Positions 1 to 8,629 are shown, counted from the stretch's first letter. The stretch is 32,197 bases of DNA from an uncultured Oscillospiraceae bacterium (GCA_910584045.1 CAJTYO010000030.1:1-32197), one strand, 5' to 3'. Numbers and translations are program-made. The notes: generated by a model not told the origin, from the letters alone.

Positions 1-12
1 AAGGAGTACGCT

Positions 13-2163
13 ATGTCTACCATCATCACCAAAAAGCAGTTCCCCAACTACCGCAAGTACACCATGGATCTGGCGGGCCGTCCCCTGACCCTGGAGACCG
101 GCAAGCTGGCCGAGCTGGCCAATGCCGCCGTCATGGTCACCTACGGCGAGACCACCGTGCTTTGCACTGCCACCGCTGCCCCCCGGCCCCGGGACGGCAT
201 TGACTTCTTCCCTATGAGCGTGGACTTCGAGGAAAAGATGTACGCCGTGGGCCGCATCCCCGGCTCCTTCATGCGCCGTGAGGGCCGCCCCGGCGAGAAG
301 GGCATCCTCACCAGCCGCGTCATCGACCGGCCTATCCGCCCCCTGTTCCCCGGGGATTTCCGCAACGACGTGTCCATCATGGCCACCGTCATGAGCGTGG
401 ACCGGGACTGCTCCCCTGAGATCGCCGCCCTCATCGGCACCTCTGCCGCTCTGGCCATCTCCGATATTCCCTGGAACGGGCCTGTGGGCGCGGTGAAGAT
501 GGGGCTGGTGGACGGCAAGATCGTGGTCAACCCCAACGCCGAGCAGGCCGAGATTTCCGATATGGACGTGACCGTGGTCTCCACCGGGAAAAAGGTGGTC
601 ATGATCGAAGCCGGCGCCAACGAGGTCTCCAACGACGTCATGTTCGAGGCCATCAAAGCTGCCCATGAGGTCAACCAGAAGCAGGTGGCCCTCATCAATC
701 AAATGGTGGCAGAGATCGGCAAGGAGAAATTCGATTACCCCCACGCCGACTTTAATCAGGAGCTTTTCGACGATATTGTGTCCAATTTCATGGATGAAGC
801 CAAGGCGGCTATGGACACCGACGACAAGAACGTCCGGGAGGCCCGCTGGAACGCCATGATCGAGCACTGGCACGAGAAGTATCTGGAGCAGTACCCCGAC
901 ATGGACAAGTATCTGGAGGAGTTCACCTACAAGTTCCAGAAGAAGATCGTCAAGGCCTGGCTCTTGGAGGGCCACCGTGTGGACGGCCGTGCCAAGAACG
1001 AGATCCGTCCTCTGGGCGCTGAAGTGGGCGTACTGCCCCGGGTCCACGGCTCTGGCCTCTTCACCCGGGGGCAGACCCAGGTCCTCAGCGTCTGCACACT
1101 GGACACCCTCTCCGCCTGCCAGAAGTTGGACACCATCTGGCCCGAGGAGTCCAAGCGGTATATGCACCACTATAACTTCCCCGGCTACTCCGTGGGCGAG
1201 GCCAAGCCTTCCCGGTCCCCCGGCCGGCGTGAGATTGGCCATGGCGCGCTGGCCGAGCGGGCCCTTCTGCCCGTGTTGCCCAGCGAGGAAGAGTTCCCCT
1301 ATGCCATCCGTGTGGTCAGCGAAGTGGTGAGCTCCAACGGCTCCACCTCCCAAGGCTCTATCTGCGGCTCCACCCTGGCCCTTATGGACGCGGGCGTGCC
1401 CATCAAGGCCCCCGTGGCCGGCATCTCCTGCGGCCTCATTCAAGACGACGACGGCTCCTTTACCACCTTTATTGACATCCAGGGCGTGGAGGATTTCCAC
1501 GGCGAAATGGACTTTAAGGTGGGCGGCACCAAGAAGGGCATCACCGCCATCCAGATGGACCTGAAAAACGACGGCCTGACTATGGAGATCATCAGGAACG
1601 CCCTGGACATTACCTACGACGCCCGGTGTGAGATTCTGGACCAGATCATGCTGCCCTGCATTGCCGCGCCCCGGCCCGAGGTCAGCGTGTGGGCTCCCAA
1701 GATGATCACCATGCACATTGATCCTGACAACATCCGGGATGTCATCGGCAAGGGTGGCTCCGTCATCCAGAAGATCGTGGCCGACACTGGCGCGAAGATC
1801 GACATTGAGGACGACGGCACCATCCGCATCGCCTCCCCCAACGCCGAGTCCGCCGAGGCTGCCAAGCATGCCATTGATCAGATCGTGTTCGTGCCCGAAG
1901 TGGGTTCCCTGTACTATGGCCGGGTGGTCCGGCTGATGCAGTTCGGCGCATTTGTGGAGCTGGCCCCCGGCAAGGATGGTCTTGTCCACATCTCCAAGCT
2001 GGCCACCCACCGGGTGGAGAAGGTGGAGGACGTGTGCAAGATCGGCGATATGATGTGGGTCAAGGTTACCGAGATCGACGAGAAGGGCCGCGTCAACCTC
2101 AGCCACAAGGACGCCCTCCGGGAGATCGAGGAGAAGAAGGCCCGGGGCGAGGTCATCAAATAA
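13..2163 (+). CDS. pnp: polyribonucleotide nucleotidyltransferase (PNPase)
   Basis: Phosphorolytic 3'-5' exoribonuclease, a core RNA-decay enzyme that works as a trimer in the cytoplasm. The 716-residue length is normal for the family. Two RNase PH-like halves are visible: the first at about residues 14-145, the second at about 325-470 with the phosphate/active-site stretches SNGSTSQGSICGS and DFHGEMDFKVGGTKKG. An all-alpha linker lies between them. A KH domain follows (IGKGG near residue 579), then an S1 RNA-binding domain from about residue 632. The start is set by AAGGAG 7 bases upstream, at the very edge of the window, so the usual upstream neighbour rpsO cannot be seen. The gene ends in a strong hairpin terminator, so it is probably the last gene of its transcript. 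Nothing is broken. Confidence 0.98.
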   Translation: MSTIITKKQFPNYRKYTMDLAGRPLTLETGKLAELANAAVMVTYGETTVLCTATAAPRPRDGIDFFPMSVDFEEKMYAVGRIPGSFMRREGRPGEKGILTSRVIDRPIRPLFPGDFRNDVSIMATVMSVDRDCSPEIAALIGTSAALAISDIPWNGPVGAVKMGLVDGKIVVNPNAEQAEISDMDVTVVSTGKKVVMIEAGANEVSNDVMFEAIKAAHEVNQKQVALINQMVAEIGKEKFDYPHADFNQELFDDIVSNFMDEAKAAMDTDDKNVREARWNAMIEHWHEKYLEQYPDMDKYLEEFTYKFQKKIVKAWLLEGHRVDGRAKNEIRPLGAEVGVLPRVHGSGLFTRGQTQVLSVCTLDTLSACQKLDTIWPEESKRYMHHYNFPGYSVGEAKPSRSPGRREIGHGALAERALLPVLPSEEEFPYAIRVVSEVVSSNGSTSQGSICGSTLALMDAGVPIKAPVAGISCGLIQDDDGSFTTFIDIQGVEDFHGEMDFKVGGTKKGITAIQMDLKNDGLTMEIIRNALDITYDARCEILDQIMLPCIAAPRPEVSVWAPKMITMHIDPDNIRDVIGKGGSVIQKIVADTGAKIDIEDDGTIRIASPNAESAEAAKHAIDQIVFVPEVGSLYYGRVVRLMQFGAFVELAPGKDGLVHISKLATHRVEKVEDVCKIGDMMWVKVTEIDEKGRVNLSHKDALREIEEKKARGEVIK

Positions 2164-2183
2164 TTCTGTAATATAAAATTCAT

Positions 2184-2221
2184 AACCGGGCGGGGTGTCA
2201 ATACCCGCCCGCCCGGTTTCT
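2184..2221 (+). terminator. terminator after pnp
   Basis: Perfect 11-bp GC-rich stem, AACCGGGCGGG (2184-2194) with CCCGCCCGGTT (2208-2218), followed by a T-rich tail. It lies 20 bases after the pnp stop and separates pnp from the acetyltransferase gene. Confidence 0.85.
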
Positions 2222-2237
2222 GTTTAGGAGGCACGAT

Positions 2238-2735
2238 ATGCTCTGCTTGCAACCCTTATCCCTCGCCGACGGCTGGGAGTTCTACGATATGCTCCAGCGT
2301 ATTGGCCCCAAGGAAAACGGCTTCATCAACCACGCCAACGGTATCCCCTATGCCGATTTTCCCGCCTACCTCGCCAAGAAAGTGAACATGTCCCGGGGCA
2401 TCGGCCTGGAGGACTGGATGGTCCCCGCCAGTACCTACTGGCTCATGAACGACGGCATCCCCGTGGGCCAGGGCAACCTGCGACACCGCCTCACGGATGC
2501 TCTCCGGGAGGCGGGCGGCCACATCGGCTACGCTGTCGCCTGCCATCAGCGGGGGAAAGGCTATGGAAAATCCCTGCTGCGCCTTTTGTTGGAGGAGGCA
2601 CGCCGCATAGGCATCACGGAGGAAATCCTGGTGACCGCTTACCCCGGCAACACCGCCTCTCGACGGGTGGCCGAGGCCTGCGGCGGCGAGCTGCGCCAGG
2701 AGACGGAGGAACGCGTATACTACTGGTTCCGCTGA
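2238..2735 (+). CDS. GNAT family N-acetyltransferase
   Basis: Likely acetyl-CoA-dependent N-acetyltransferase of unknown substrate. The 165-residue protein has the GNAT acetyl-CoA binding motif in CHQRGKGYGKSLL (about residues 103-115, a Q/R-x-x-G-x-G/A type loop). It is followed by a helix (LLLEEARRIG) and the C-terminal strand pattern with NTASRRVAEACGG, where an Asn and hydrophobic turn are typical of the fold. It resembles the COG3981 type of predicted acetyltransferase. The start ATG has AGGAGG 7 bases upstream. It stands alone between the pnp terminator and a remnant region. The last 16 bases overlap the end of an oppositely oriented ArdA-like fragment. The substrate cannot be inferred. 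Confidence 0.88.
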   Translation: MLCLQPLSLADGWEFYDMLQRIGPKENGFINHANGIPYADFPAYLAKKVNMSRGIGLEDWMVPASTYWLMNDGIPVGQGNLRHRLTDALREAGGHIGYAVACHQRGKGYGKSLLRLLLEEARRIGITEEILVTAYPGNTASRRVAEACGGELRQETEERVYYWFR

Positions 2736-3037
2736 GATATGAGCTCGTTGTGTCTCCGCGAATTTATGTCCAGATTTTCCGCAAGGTTGATGATGTCCGC
2801 CACGCTGGAGGTATGCGCCCCCATATGGAGCGCGGCCTCGAATTTTTCAATCTCGCTTTGGGGGAGCTCCGAGAGCAGACAGGCCAGATGGTTCAGCTCG
2901 TCCAGATTTTCATACTCGCCCAGATAGTCATAGAGCCCCAGCACATCGCCGTCAAATCGGTATTCTTCCAATACGCGCCTGATCTCGAACACCGGGAAAT
3001 CGTCAACAAGGTCATTGAATGAAAGGAGGTGCTTCAA
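2720..3037 (-). pseudogene. ArdA-like antirestriction protein fragment
   Basis: An open stretch of 105 codons whose middle (GEYENLDELNHLACLLSEL, then HTSSVADIINLAENLD) matches the conserved core of ArdA-type antirestriction proteins, DNA mimics carried by conjugative elements. After this core the reading turns into an unrelated, probably frameshifted tail. At the 5' end a TAG is followed only by a TTG with no Shine-Dalgarno, so both ends look damaged. I read it as the relic of a lost mobile element rather than a working gene. It lies head-to-head with the Rpn-like remnant, whose Shine-Dalgarno lies within this ORF. Family recognition is from motif memory; an alignment would confirm it. Confidence 0.55.
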
Positions 3038-3292
3038 GTGGCCGGGAGTCTTCTAATGAGTATCAGCCAAAATGAGCGGGAAAGAGCTATTTTCCGCAGC
3101 CGCAGGAAGTTCCAGACGGATATGCAGTCGGATTTGGCTACCGCAGAGGATAATGGCAGGGTAGCCGGAAGAGCCGAACGGAGTATAGAAATTGCCCGTA
3201 ACGCCTTGCAAATGAAAATGACCGTAACTGATATAATCCAGCTTATGGGGCTTACCTTGGAGGAAATAGAGAATCTTCGCAGAGAAATCTGA
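3038..3292 (+). pseudogene. C-terminal remnant of Rpn/PD-(D/E)XK transposase-type protein
   Basis: An 84-codon ORF that looks like the tail of Rpn-family recombination-promoting nucleases / PD-(D/E)XK 'transposase' proteins. It has an Arg/Glu-rich helix (QNERERAIFRSRRKFQ), a Gly/Glu-rich linker (EDNGRVAGRAE) and the final helix pair (IARNALQMKMTVTDIIQLMGLTLEEIENL). The nuclease domain, which needs about 200 more residues, is absent. A GTG start at 3038 has a near-perfect AAAGGAGG 8 bases upstream, so a short product could still be translated. A terminator hairpin follows 12 bases after the stop. A small regulatory protein is a less likely alternative. Confidence 0.55.
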
Positions 3293-3304
3293 CTAACTCT
3301 ACAA

Positions 3305-3344
3305 AGAGGACTGGGTGCAATTACCGCACTCCCAGCCCTCTTTT
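3305..3344 (+). terminator. terminator after Rpn-like remnant
   Basis: Imperfect hairpin, AGAGGACTGGGTGC against GCACTCCCAGCCCTCT, followed by TTTT. It ends the rightward transcript of the Rpn-like remnant. Confidence 0.7.
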
Positions 3345-3473
3345 CATATGTGGCCTTAGATAAGCTGTCAGGATTGACGGCTATTTTTTGCCTAATCAAG
3401 CTGAGTGACGAATGGATAACACATTTCTAATTATGTGCCCATCTTTTCATCAACCGTCCATGCGCAGATTGTC

Positions 3474-3710
3474 TCAAACAAATCGTATAGCTTCCATCTG
3501 GGCGATGCGTCTGCGGTTATAGCATATCAAGTCGCTGGTCACAGCATCCAGATCCTGTGCGCCTGACAGAAATGTGGCAACGGTGTATCCAATCTCATTA
3601 AAGCACTGATAGATCAATTTTAGCTCTTTTTTTAGCTGCATATTTTGCTTTTCGCTCTTAGTGAGCCAGATTTCTACTATCTTGCTGTCGTTTCTGACGT
3701 TGAGCTCCAA
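3474..3710 (-). CDS. small hypothetical protein (78 aa)
   Basis: A compact 78-residue protein with no signal peptide or membrane segment: an N-terminal strand (SKIVEIWLT), a Lys-rich helix, a hydrophobic strand (GYTVATFLSG) and an ending YNRRRIAQMEAIR. Small proteins with the pattern 'VEIWLT...YNRRR' occur in clostridial mobile elements, but I know of no function. The start appears to be TTG at 3710: it directly follows an in-frame TGA and has GAGGGGAAG about 10 bases upstream. It sits in the remnant-rich gap between the Rpn-like tail and ppk and may be a leftover of the same lost element. Confidence 0.5.
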   Translation of the reverse strand: MELNVRNDSKIVEIWLTKSEKQNMQLKKELKLIYQCFNEIGYTVATFLSGAQDLDAVTSDLICYNRRRIAQMEAIRFV

Positions 3711-3921
3711 TCATTTTCACTTCCCCTCGTTTGCTAATAGTTTCCATCGGCGGGGCTGGTTTTATTCACACACTGCGGCCGGGGTCCCTGGTACGAATAT
3801 ATGGCCGGCTTCATAACCCTCAGGTGAAAATGGTGGACCGAAAAAGATGGTTTCCTTGTGCTGAGGGGGCAGATCGCTCGGCCGCTGCCGCGGGAAATTG
3901 GTTCCCCGCTCTCAGCCCCCC

Positions 3922-3950
3922 TTGCCATCCTGCGGCGTAAATGGTATAAT
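3922..3950 (+). promoter_or_regulatory. sigma-A promoter of ppk
   Basis: TTGCCA (3922-3927), a 17-base spacer and a perfect TATAAT (3945-3950), about 30 bases before the ppk start. Confidence 0.75.
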
Positions 3951-3980
3951 GCCAGCAACTGACACATGAAGTGAGGGAGT

Positions 3981-6113
3981 GTGAACCCCATGGCGATCCT
4001 GCCCAGGGATGATCAGAAATATGCCTGTACCCAGAGCCGGGAGCTCAGCTGGCTCCGCTTTAACCGCCGTGTGCTGGAGGAGGCGGGGGACGAGACGGTA
4101 CCCCTGCTGGAGCGGCTGAAGTTTATTTCCATCTTCACCAGCAACCTGGACGAGTTTTTCATGGTCCGCGTGGGAAATCTCTTCGACCTGGGCCTGGTGT
4201 CCCCGGAGGAGGCGGACAACAAGACCGGCCTGACCCCCGCCGGACAGCTCTCGGAGATCTACAGCGTGATCCCCGGGCTCATTGAGATCAAGAACCGGCT
4301 GTACACCGATGTGACCGCCCTGCTGCGCCGGGAGGGTATCTGCGATCTGACCATAGAGGAGCTGAGCCCGGAGGAGCGGAAGTTCGTCACGACCTATTAC
4401 AAGGCCAAGATTTTGCCGGTACTGTCCCCACAGATTGTAGACGTCCGCCACCCCTTTCCCCATCTGGCCAACAAGGCACTGTATGTGGGCGGCCTGATGC
4501 GCAGCCGGAAGGGGACGGCATCTCTGGGTTTCCTGCCCGCGCCGGCCGGTCTGCCAGCCTTCCTGACCATGCCGGGGAATCCGGGCCGTTTTATCCGGAT
4601 GGAGACCATATTGCTCCACTACGCCCCGTCCCTCTTTGGGGAATACAAGCTGGAGAGCAGCTGCGTGCTGTGCGTTACAAGAAACGCCGATTTGAATCTG
4701 GACGTGGAGCTGCTGGAGGAGAGCGGGGAGGACATCCGCAGCCGCATGAGCAAGCTGCTGAAAAAGCGGGCCAGTCAGTCCGCCGTCCGCCTGGAGCTGT
4801 CGAAGAAGATGGGTGGGGAGTTCATGCGCCTGCTGAAGGGCCGCCTGGGCCTGGACAACCGTCAGATCTATATCGACCAGACCCCTCTGGAGATGCACTA
4901 TGTCTACGATCTGATCAAGCTTCTGCCGGAGGCGAAAAAGCTCAGCTTTCCGCCCTATCGGCCCCGCTGGCCGGAGGACCTGCGCCGAACGGAGAGCATC
5001 ATCGACCAAATCCGCCAGCGGGACCGCCTGCTCTTCTTCCCTTTCGACGGGGTGGACCCCTTCCTCCAGCTGCTGGAGGAGGCGGCGGCGCGGCCTGACG
5101 TGACGGCCATCCGGATTACCATCTACCGCCTGGCCACCTCCTCCCGTGTGGCCCACATCCTCTGCAACGCGGCGGAGAATGGGAAGGAAGTTACGGTGCT
5201 CATGGAGCTGCGGGCCCGGTTTGACGAGGCCAACAACATCTCCTGGTCCCGCCTGCTGGAGAATGCCGGATGCCGGGTGATCTACGGCGTGGAGGCGTAC
5301 AAGTGCCACAGCAAGATCTGCCTCATCACCCTGCGGCGGGGGGACAAGCTCAGCTATATCACACAGATCGGCACCGGCAACTACAATGAGCGCACCAACG
5401 AGCAGTACACCGACCTCAGCCTTATGACCGCCAACGAGGACGTCGGACTGGACGGCGCGGCCTTTTTCCAGAACATGCTGGTGGGCAGCCTGGAGGGGGA
5501 GTACCGCCACCTGTTGGTGGCCCCGGCGGGTATCAAGGCCAGGCTCCTGGAGCTTATCGACGGCGAGATTGCCAAGGGGCCTGAGGGCTATATCTGCATA
5601 AAGGCCAACGCCATGACCGAGCGGGAGGTCATGGACCGGCTGGTCCAGGCCTCCCAGGCGGGGGTCCAGGTGCAGCTGATATTGCGGGGCATCTGCTGTC
5701 TGCGCCCTGGCATCGCTGCCCAGACAGAGAATATCCACGTCACCAGCATCGTGGGCCGCTATCTGGAGCATGGGCGAATCTATCGCTTTGGCCGGGGAAG
5801 GGATGTGAAGCTGTATATCGCCTCCGCCGACCTGATGACCCGCAACCTCAACCACCGGGTGGAAATTGCCTGCCCGGTGTACGACCCGGCGGTGAGGGAG
5901 ATGCTGCTGAAGATCCTGCACGTCCAGCTGGAGGACAACGTGAAAGCCAGTTCGCTCCTGCCGGACGGCTCCTATTGCCGGAAGGTGAACACACTGGCCC
6001 CCTGCGACAGTCAGGCGGTCTTCATGGCAGCATCCCTCCACCGGCCCGCCGCCCCGGACAAGCCCGCGGGACTGCAGCGTCTTCTGGAGGGGCTGCGGGG
6101 GAGGAAGAAATAG
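3981..6113 (+). CDS. ppk1: polyphosphate kinase 1
   Basis: Makes long-chain inorganic polyphosphate from the ATP gamma-phosphate, reversibly. The 710-residue length fits PPK1. The N domain opens with SRELSWLRFNRRVLEEA and FTSNLDEFFMVRV, which are family signatures. The catalytic C domains carry the autophosphorylated histidine in YKCHSKICLIT (His443) and the second conserved histidine in RYLEHGRIYRF (His597). GTGNYNERT follows the first histidine. The start is either GTG 3981 or ATG 3990. The gaggga element (3972-3977) is 3 bases from the GTG but 12 from the ATG, so the ATG (707 aa) is at least as likely. It is followed 37 bases later by a Nim-like gene, possibly in the same transcript because no terminator is seen between them. 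Confidence 0.97.
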   Translation: MNPMAILPRDDQKYACTQSRELSWLRFNRRVLEEAGDETVPLLERLKFISIFTSNLDEFFMVRVGNLFDLGLVSPEEADNKTGLTPAGQLSEIYSVIPGLIEIKNRLYTDVTALLRREGICDLTIEELSPEERKFVTTYYKAKILPVLSPQIVDVRHPFPHLANKALYVGGLMRSRKGTASLGFLPAPAGLPAFLTMPGNPGRFIRMETILLHYAPSLFGEYKLESSCVLCVTRNADLNLDVELLEESGEDIRSRMSKLLKKRASQSAVRLELSKKMGGEFMRLLKGRLGLDNRQIYIDQTPLEMHYVYDLIKLLPEAKKLSFPPYRPRWPEDLRRTESIIDQIRQRDRLLFFPFDGVDPFLQLLEEAAARPDVTAIRITIYRLATSSRVAHILCNAAENGKEVTVLMELRARFDEANNISWSRLLENAGCRVIYGVEAYKCHSKICLITLRRGDKLSYITQIGTGNYNERTNEQYTDLSLMTANEDVGLDGAAFFQNMLVGSLEGEYRHLLVAPAGIKARLLELIDGEIAKGPEGYICIKANAMTEREVMDRLVQASQAGVQVQLILRGICCLRPGIAAQTENIHVTSIVGRYLEHGRIYRFGRGRDVKLYIASADLMTRNLNHRVEIACPVYDPAVREMLLKILHVQLEDNVKASSLLPDGSYCRKVNTLAPCDSQAVFMAASLHRPAAPDKPAGLQRLLEGLRGRKK

Positions 6114-6150
6114 CAGCGTCCGGCGGGGCGCGTGATCAGGAGGTATTTGT

Positions 6151-6675
6151 ATGTTCCGGGAAATGCGCAGAACAAAGCAGGAGATGTCGAGGGAGGAGGC
6201 CGAGGCGGTTCTGTACGGCGGAAGCGCCGGCGTACTGGCTCTGGCGGGGGACGGCGGCTATCCTTATGCGGTTCCCATCAGCTATGTATACGACGGGGAG
6301 AAGCTCTATTTTCACTGTGCCAAAAGCGGCCATAAGCTGGACGCGGTCAGGCGGGACGGCCGGGCCTCCTTCTGTGTGATCGGTCAGGATCAGGTTGTCC
6401 CGGAGGCATATACCACGTATTTTAGAAGTGTGATCGTCTTCGGCCATGTGCGGGTGATGGAGGACGAGGCGGATATGCGGCCGGCGATTGAGAAGCTGGC
6501 GGCCAAATACGCGCCGGAGAGCACTGACGAGGAGCGGCGGAAGGCCATCGATCGGGAATGGCCGATTCTCTGCATGCTGGAGATGCGCATCGACCATATG
6601 ACGGGCAAGGTGGCCCGGGAGCTGGCAAGGGCCGCAGAGAGAAAAAATGCGGCGGGAATACGATTCTCCTCTTGA
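6151..6675 (+). CDS. pyridoxamine 5'-phosphate oxidase family (Nim-like) flavoprotein
   Basis: Predicted FMN-binding split-barrel protein of 174 residues, of the group that includes NimA-type nitroimidazole reductases. The N-terminal MRRTKQEMSREEAEAVL, the barrel strands GYPYAVPISYVYDGEKLYFHCA and GHKLDAVRRDGRASFCVIG are typical, and a C-terminal EMRIDHMTGK strand closes the barrel. The substrate is not predictable; nitroimidazole resistance should not be assumed. The start has CAGGAGG 7 bases upstream. The stop codon TGA lies inside the TTGACA box of the next promoter, so the blaI-like operon starts immediately after it. Confidence 0.85.
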   Translation: MFREMRRTKQEMSREEAEAVLYGGSAGVLALAGDGGYPYAVPISYVYDGEKLYFHCAKSGHKLDAVRRDGRASFCVIGQDQVVPEAYTTYFRSVIVFGHVRVMEDEADMRPAIEKLAAKYAPESTDEERRKAIDREWPILCMLEMRIDHMTGKVARELARAAERKNAAGIRFSS

Positions 6676-6699
6676 CAAGCGTTGGGAATTATATATAAT
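6672..6699 (+). promoter_or_regulatory. sigma-A promoter of the blaI-like operon
   Basis: TTGACA (6672-6677), a 16-base spacer and TATAAT (6694-6699), embedded in an AT-rich alternating run. A BlaI-type repressor would be expected to bind near here, but no clear TACA/TGTA dyad is visible. Confidence 0.8.
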
Positions 6700-6746
6700 A
6701 AACTGAGAAGAAGTTGGTCGAAAGAGCGGCAAATAGGAGGTGCTCG

Positions 6747-7142
6747 ATGGCGGTTAAGCTGACAAAAAGCGAATTAGAGGTTATGAACACGATATGGCAG
6801 GAGGGCCGGGCGCTGGCCCGGAACGAGATCATCGAGCTGTGCGTTAACCCCAGCTGGAGCCCGAATACCATCCATGCTCTGCTCAACGGACTGATTCGGA
6901 AGGGTATGATCCGCGAGGCGGGATTCGTCAAGCGGAACAAAACCTATGGACGGCTCTACGCAGCTAAGGTGTCCGGGGAGGACTACTATGCATCCACCCT
7001 GTTTGCGGAGCAAAACACGAGGGCGATTCCCATCTATTTCTCCGCCCTGCTTCGAAATGAGAATCTGACGGAGGAGACCGTTGCCGAGATGGAAGCGATG
7101 CTCGCCGAGCGGAAGAAGAAGGCTGCAAAGAAAGAGGAGTGA
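6747..7142 (+). CDS. BlaI/MecI/CopY family transcriptional repressor
   Basis: A 131-residue winged-helix repressor. The opening KLTKSELEVMNTIWQEG and the recognition-helix region SWSPNTIHALLNGLIRKGMI are hallmark BlaI/MecI sequences, followed by the wing (REAGFVKRNKTYGRLYAAKVS) and an alpha-helical dimerisation tail ending in Lys/Glu. The ATG at 6747 is preceded by AGGAGG 7 bases upstream; a longer reading from 6714 lacks such a site. In the family this protein represses its own operon until cleaved by a partner M56 membrane protease. That partner is encoded immediately downstream, with start and stop overlapping (GTGA). The physiological signal is unknown; beta-lactams are only one possibility. 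Confidence 0.9.
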   Translation: MAVKLTKSELEVMNTIWQEGRALARNEIIELCVNPSWSPNTIHALLNGLIRKGMIREAGFVKRNKTYGRLYAAKVSGEDYYASTLFAEQNTRAIPIYFSALLRNENLTEETVAEMEAMLAERKKKAAKKEE

Positions 7143-8293
7143 TCTCCTGGTTTTCCTTCTTCAGCGCACAGTTTTTCATCAGTCTCACCCTGCTTTTGGT
7201 GATGGTTTTGTGCCGGTGGAAGGGATTTCTGGAGCGTTACAGCGTATCAACTCTGATTCTTGCGGCGGCCTTGGCGGCGGTCAGGGTGCTGTTGCCGCTG
7301 GATATGCCCTTTGCCTGCGTGGTGGAGTTTTGGACGGCTCTGTCGGCAATACAGATTTTTCTCGCCTCTCACCCCCGGGTGGCCCATCTTCTTCTGGGGA
7401 TATGGGGTGTTGGCGTAATTGCAGCGGCGGCGCGAGATTTGGCAATGGTCTACAGCGCCCACAGGCGATATCAGCGCTATATCTACGTGAGCAACAGGCG
7501 GGTGCGCCGGGTTGCGCGGGAGGTTCCTCCGCGATGCAGGCTGATCGTATCGCCAAATGTGCAGGTCCCTTTTGTCCGCGGGGCGTTCCGCCCCATCATT
7601 TATTTGCCGGCAATGGATCTGCCGGAGTGGGAGCTCAGGTTGATTGTGACCCATGAAGTCAGCCATGTCCTGGGACACGATGCGTTCGTTAAGCTTTTCT
7701 GCGGCCTGCTGTCGGCGGTTTTTTGGTGGAATCCGGTCGTTCGCTGCTTCCGGCGGGAGATCGACAATCTTCTGGAGTTCCGCTGCGACGAGAGAGTGAC
7801 AGAGACGCTGGGGACGGAAGAGCAGGAAGCATATCTCCAAATGCTGCTGAATATGTCCAAGCGGATGAAAAGCCTTGAGGGTATGTCGCGAGGGCTCTCA
7901 ATGGAGGAGTTTTCGGCGCTGGGCAGGGCCTCAGTTACAAAGCGGCGATTTCATGTGATTTTTAACCGTCTGGATAGACCACCCAGACGCGTTGGCGCTG
8001 TGTTTGTCGTTTGTGTCTTCTCCATGTTTTTTGCTTCCTACTTAGTGGTGTTTCAGTTTGCCAGTTACCCTGGGAATGGGGAATTTGAAGCCAGACCAGG
8101 GATTAACTACAATTTGGAAGGAATGAACAAAGAAATTGATTCCGCGACAGATACGATTTATATTATAAAGCGGCTGGATGGCGAATATCAATTGTACATT
8201 AATGATGGGTTCATCGGAAGGTTGTCAAAGGATGACATGCTTTCCGTAAAGTACCAAAATATACCTATTTTTGAGGAGGATGCTCAGAAATGA
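7139..8293 (+). CDS. M56 (BlaR1/MecR1-like) membrane metallopeptidase
   Basis: A 384-residue membrane protease that probably inactivates the BlaI-like repressor encoded just before it. Hydrophobic segments lie at about residues 5-23, 38-52, 82-103 and 275-300. The cytoplasmic zinc site HEVSH is seen in the stretch VTHEVSHVLGHDAFVKLF, with a downstream EFRCDERVTE that supplies the usual third ligand region. Only ~80 residues follow the last membrane segment, so the penicillin-binding sensor domain of true BlaR1 is missing. In its place is a small extracytoplasmic tail with YIIKRLDGEYQLYINDG. The GTG start overlaps the blaI stop, and the stop overlaps the ATG of a small secreted-peptide gene (ATGA), which implies translational coupling of all three. 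Confidence 0.85.
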   Translation: MISWFSFFSAQFFISLTLLLVMVLCRWKGFLERYSVSTLILAAALAAVRVLLPLDMPFACVVEFWTALSAIQIFLASHPRVAHLLLGIWGVGVIAAAARDLAMVYSAHRRYQRYIYVSNRRVRRVAREVPPRCRLIVSPNVQVPFVRGAFRPIIYLPAMDLPEWELRLIVTHEVSHVLGHDAFVKLFCGLLSAVFWWNPVVRCFRREIDNLLEFRCDERVTETLGTEEQEAYLQMLLNMSKRMKSLEGMSRGLSMEEFSALGRASVTKRRFHVIFNRLDRPPRRVGAVFVVCVFSMFFASYLVVFQFASYPGNGEFEARPGINYNLEGMNKEIDSATDTIYIIKRLDGEYQLYINDGFIGRLSKDDMLSVKYQNIPIFEEDAQK

Positions 8294-8529
8294 AGCGACG
8301 TATTTTGGCATTTTCGGCGGCGGTGATTTGTGCGTTATCTATTGTTTCGTTACCTGCAACAGCGCAGGCAATGGACAGAGGTATGCTGTACACTGAAAGT
8401 GATGAAGGTGGCCCTGTTGCCCATACTGAAAGGGTCAAATGGTATTACCGTACGAATAATGGCGTTTTGGAGAAGCGTTTGTGGTCGATTACTTATGGTC
8501 ACTGGATTACCGCGTGGGTTCCGGCCTAA
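8290..8529 (+). CDS. small secreted protein coupled to the M56 protease
   Basis: A 79-residue protein with a clear signal peptide (KRR, hydrophobic core, then PATAQA with likely cleavage after residue 27). This leaves a mature ~52-residue peptide rich in aromatic residues (KWYYRTNNGVLEKRLWSIT, then YGHWITAW). Short secreted clostridial proteins with a 'YYR...KRLWS...W' pattern exist; I know no function. The ATGA overlap with the protease gene implies co-regulation. It could be a ligand, inhibitor or effector of the system. A terminator follows 17 bases after the stop. Confidence 0.8.
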   Translation: MKRRILAFSAAVICALSIVSLPATAQAMDRGMLYTESDEGGPVAHTERVKWYYRTNNGVLEKRLWSITYGHWITAWVPA

Positions 8530-8546
8530 CAACAAATAATCTTTTT

Positions 8547-8580
8547 GCAGGGGTGTCATGTAAATGGCACCCCTGCTATT
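8547..8580 (+). terminator. terminator of the blaI-like operon
   Basis: 13-bp stem, GCAGGGGTGTCAT (8547-8559) with ATGGCACCCCTGC (8564-8576), with one G-U pair. The T-run is weak. Confidence 0.75.
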
Positions 8581-8629
8581 GTTATGCGCTGCACTCTGAC
8601 GCTGCTCCAAAGGAAATTGAGAAAAGGAC

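Noticed and set aside
3912..6041. 709-codon minus-strand frame across ppk
   Set aside because: Shadow of the ppk codons; His/Gln/Leu-rich with no motifs, while the plus-strand frame is a clear PPK1.
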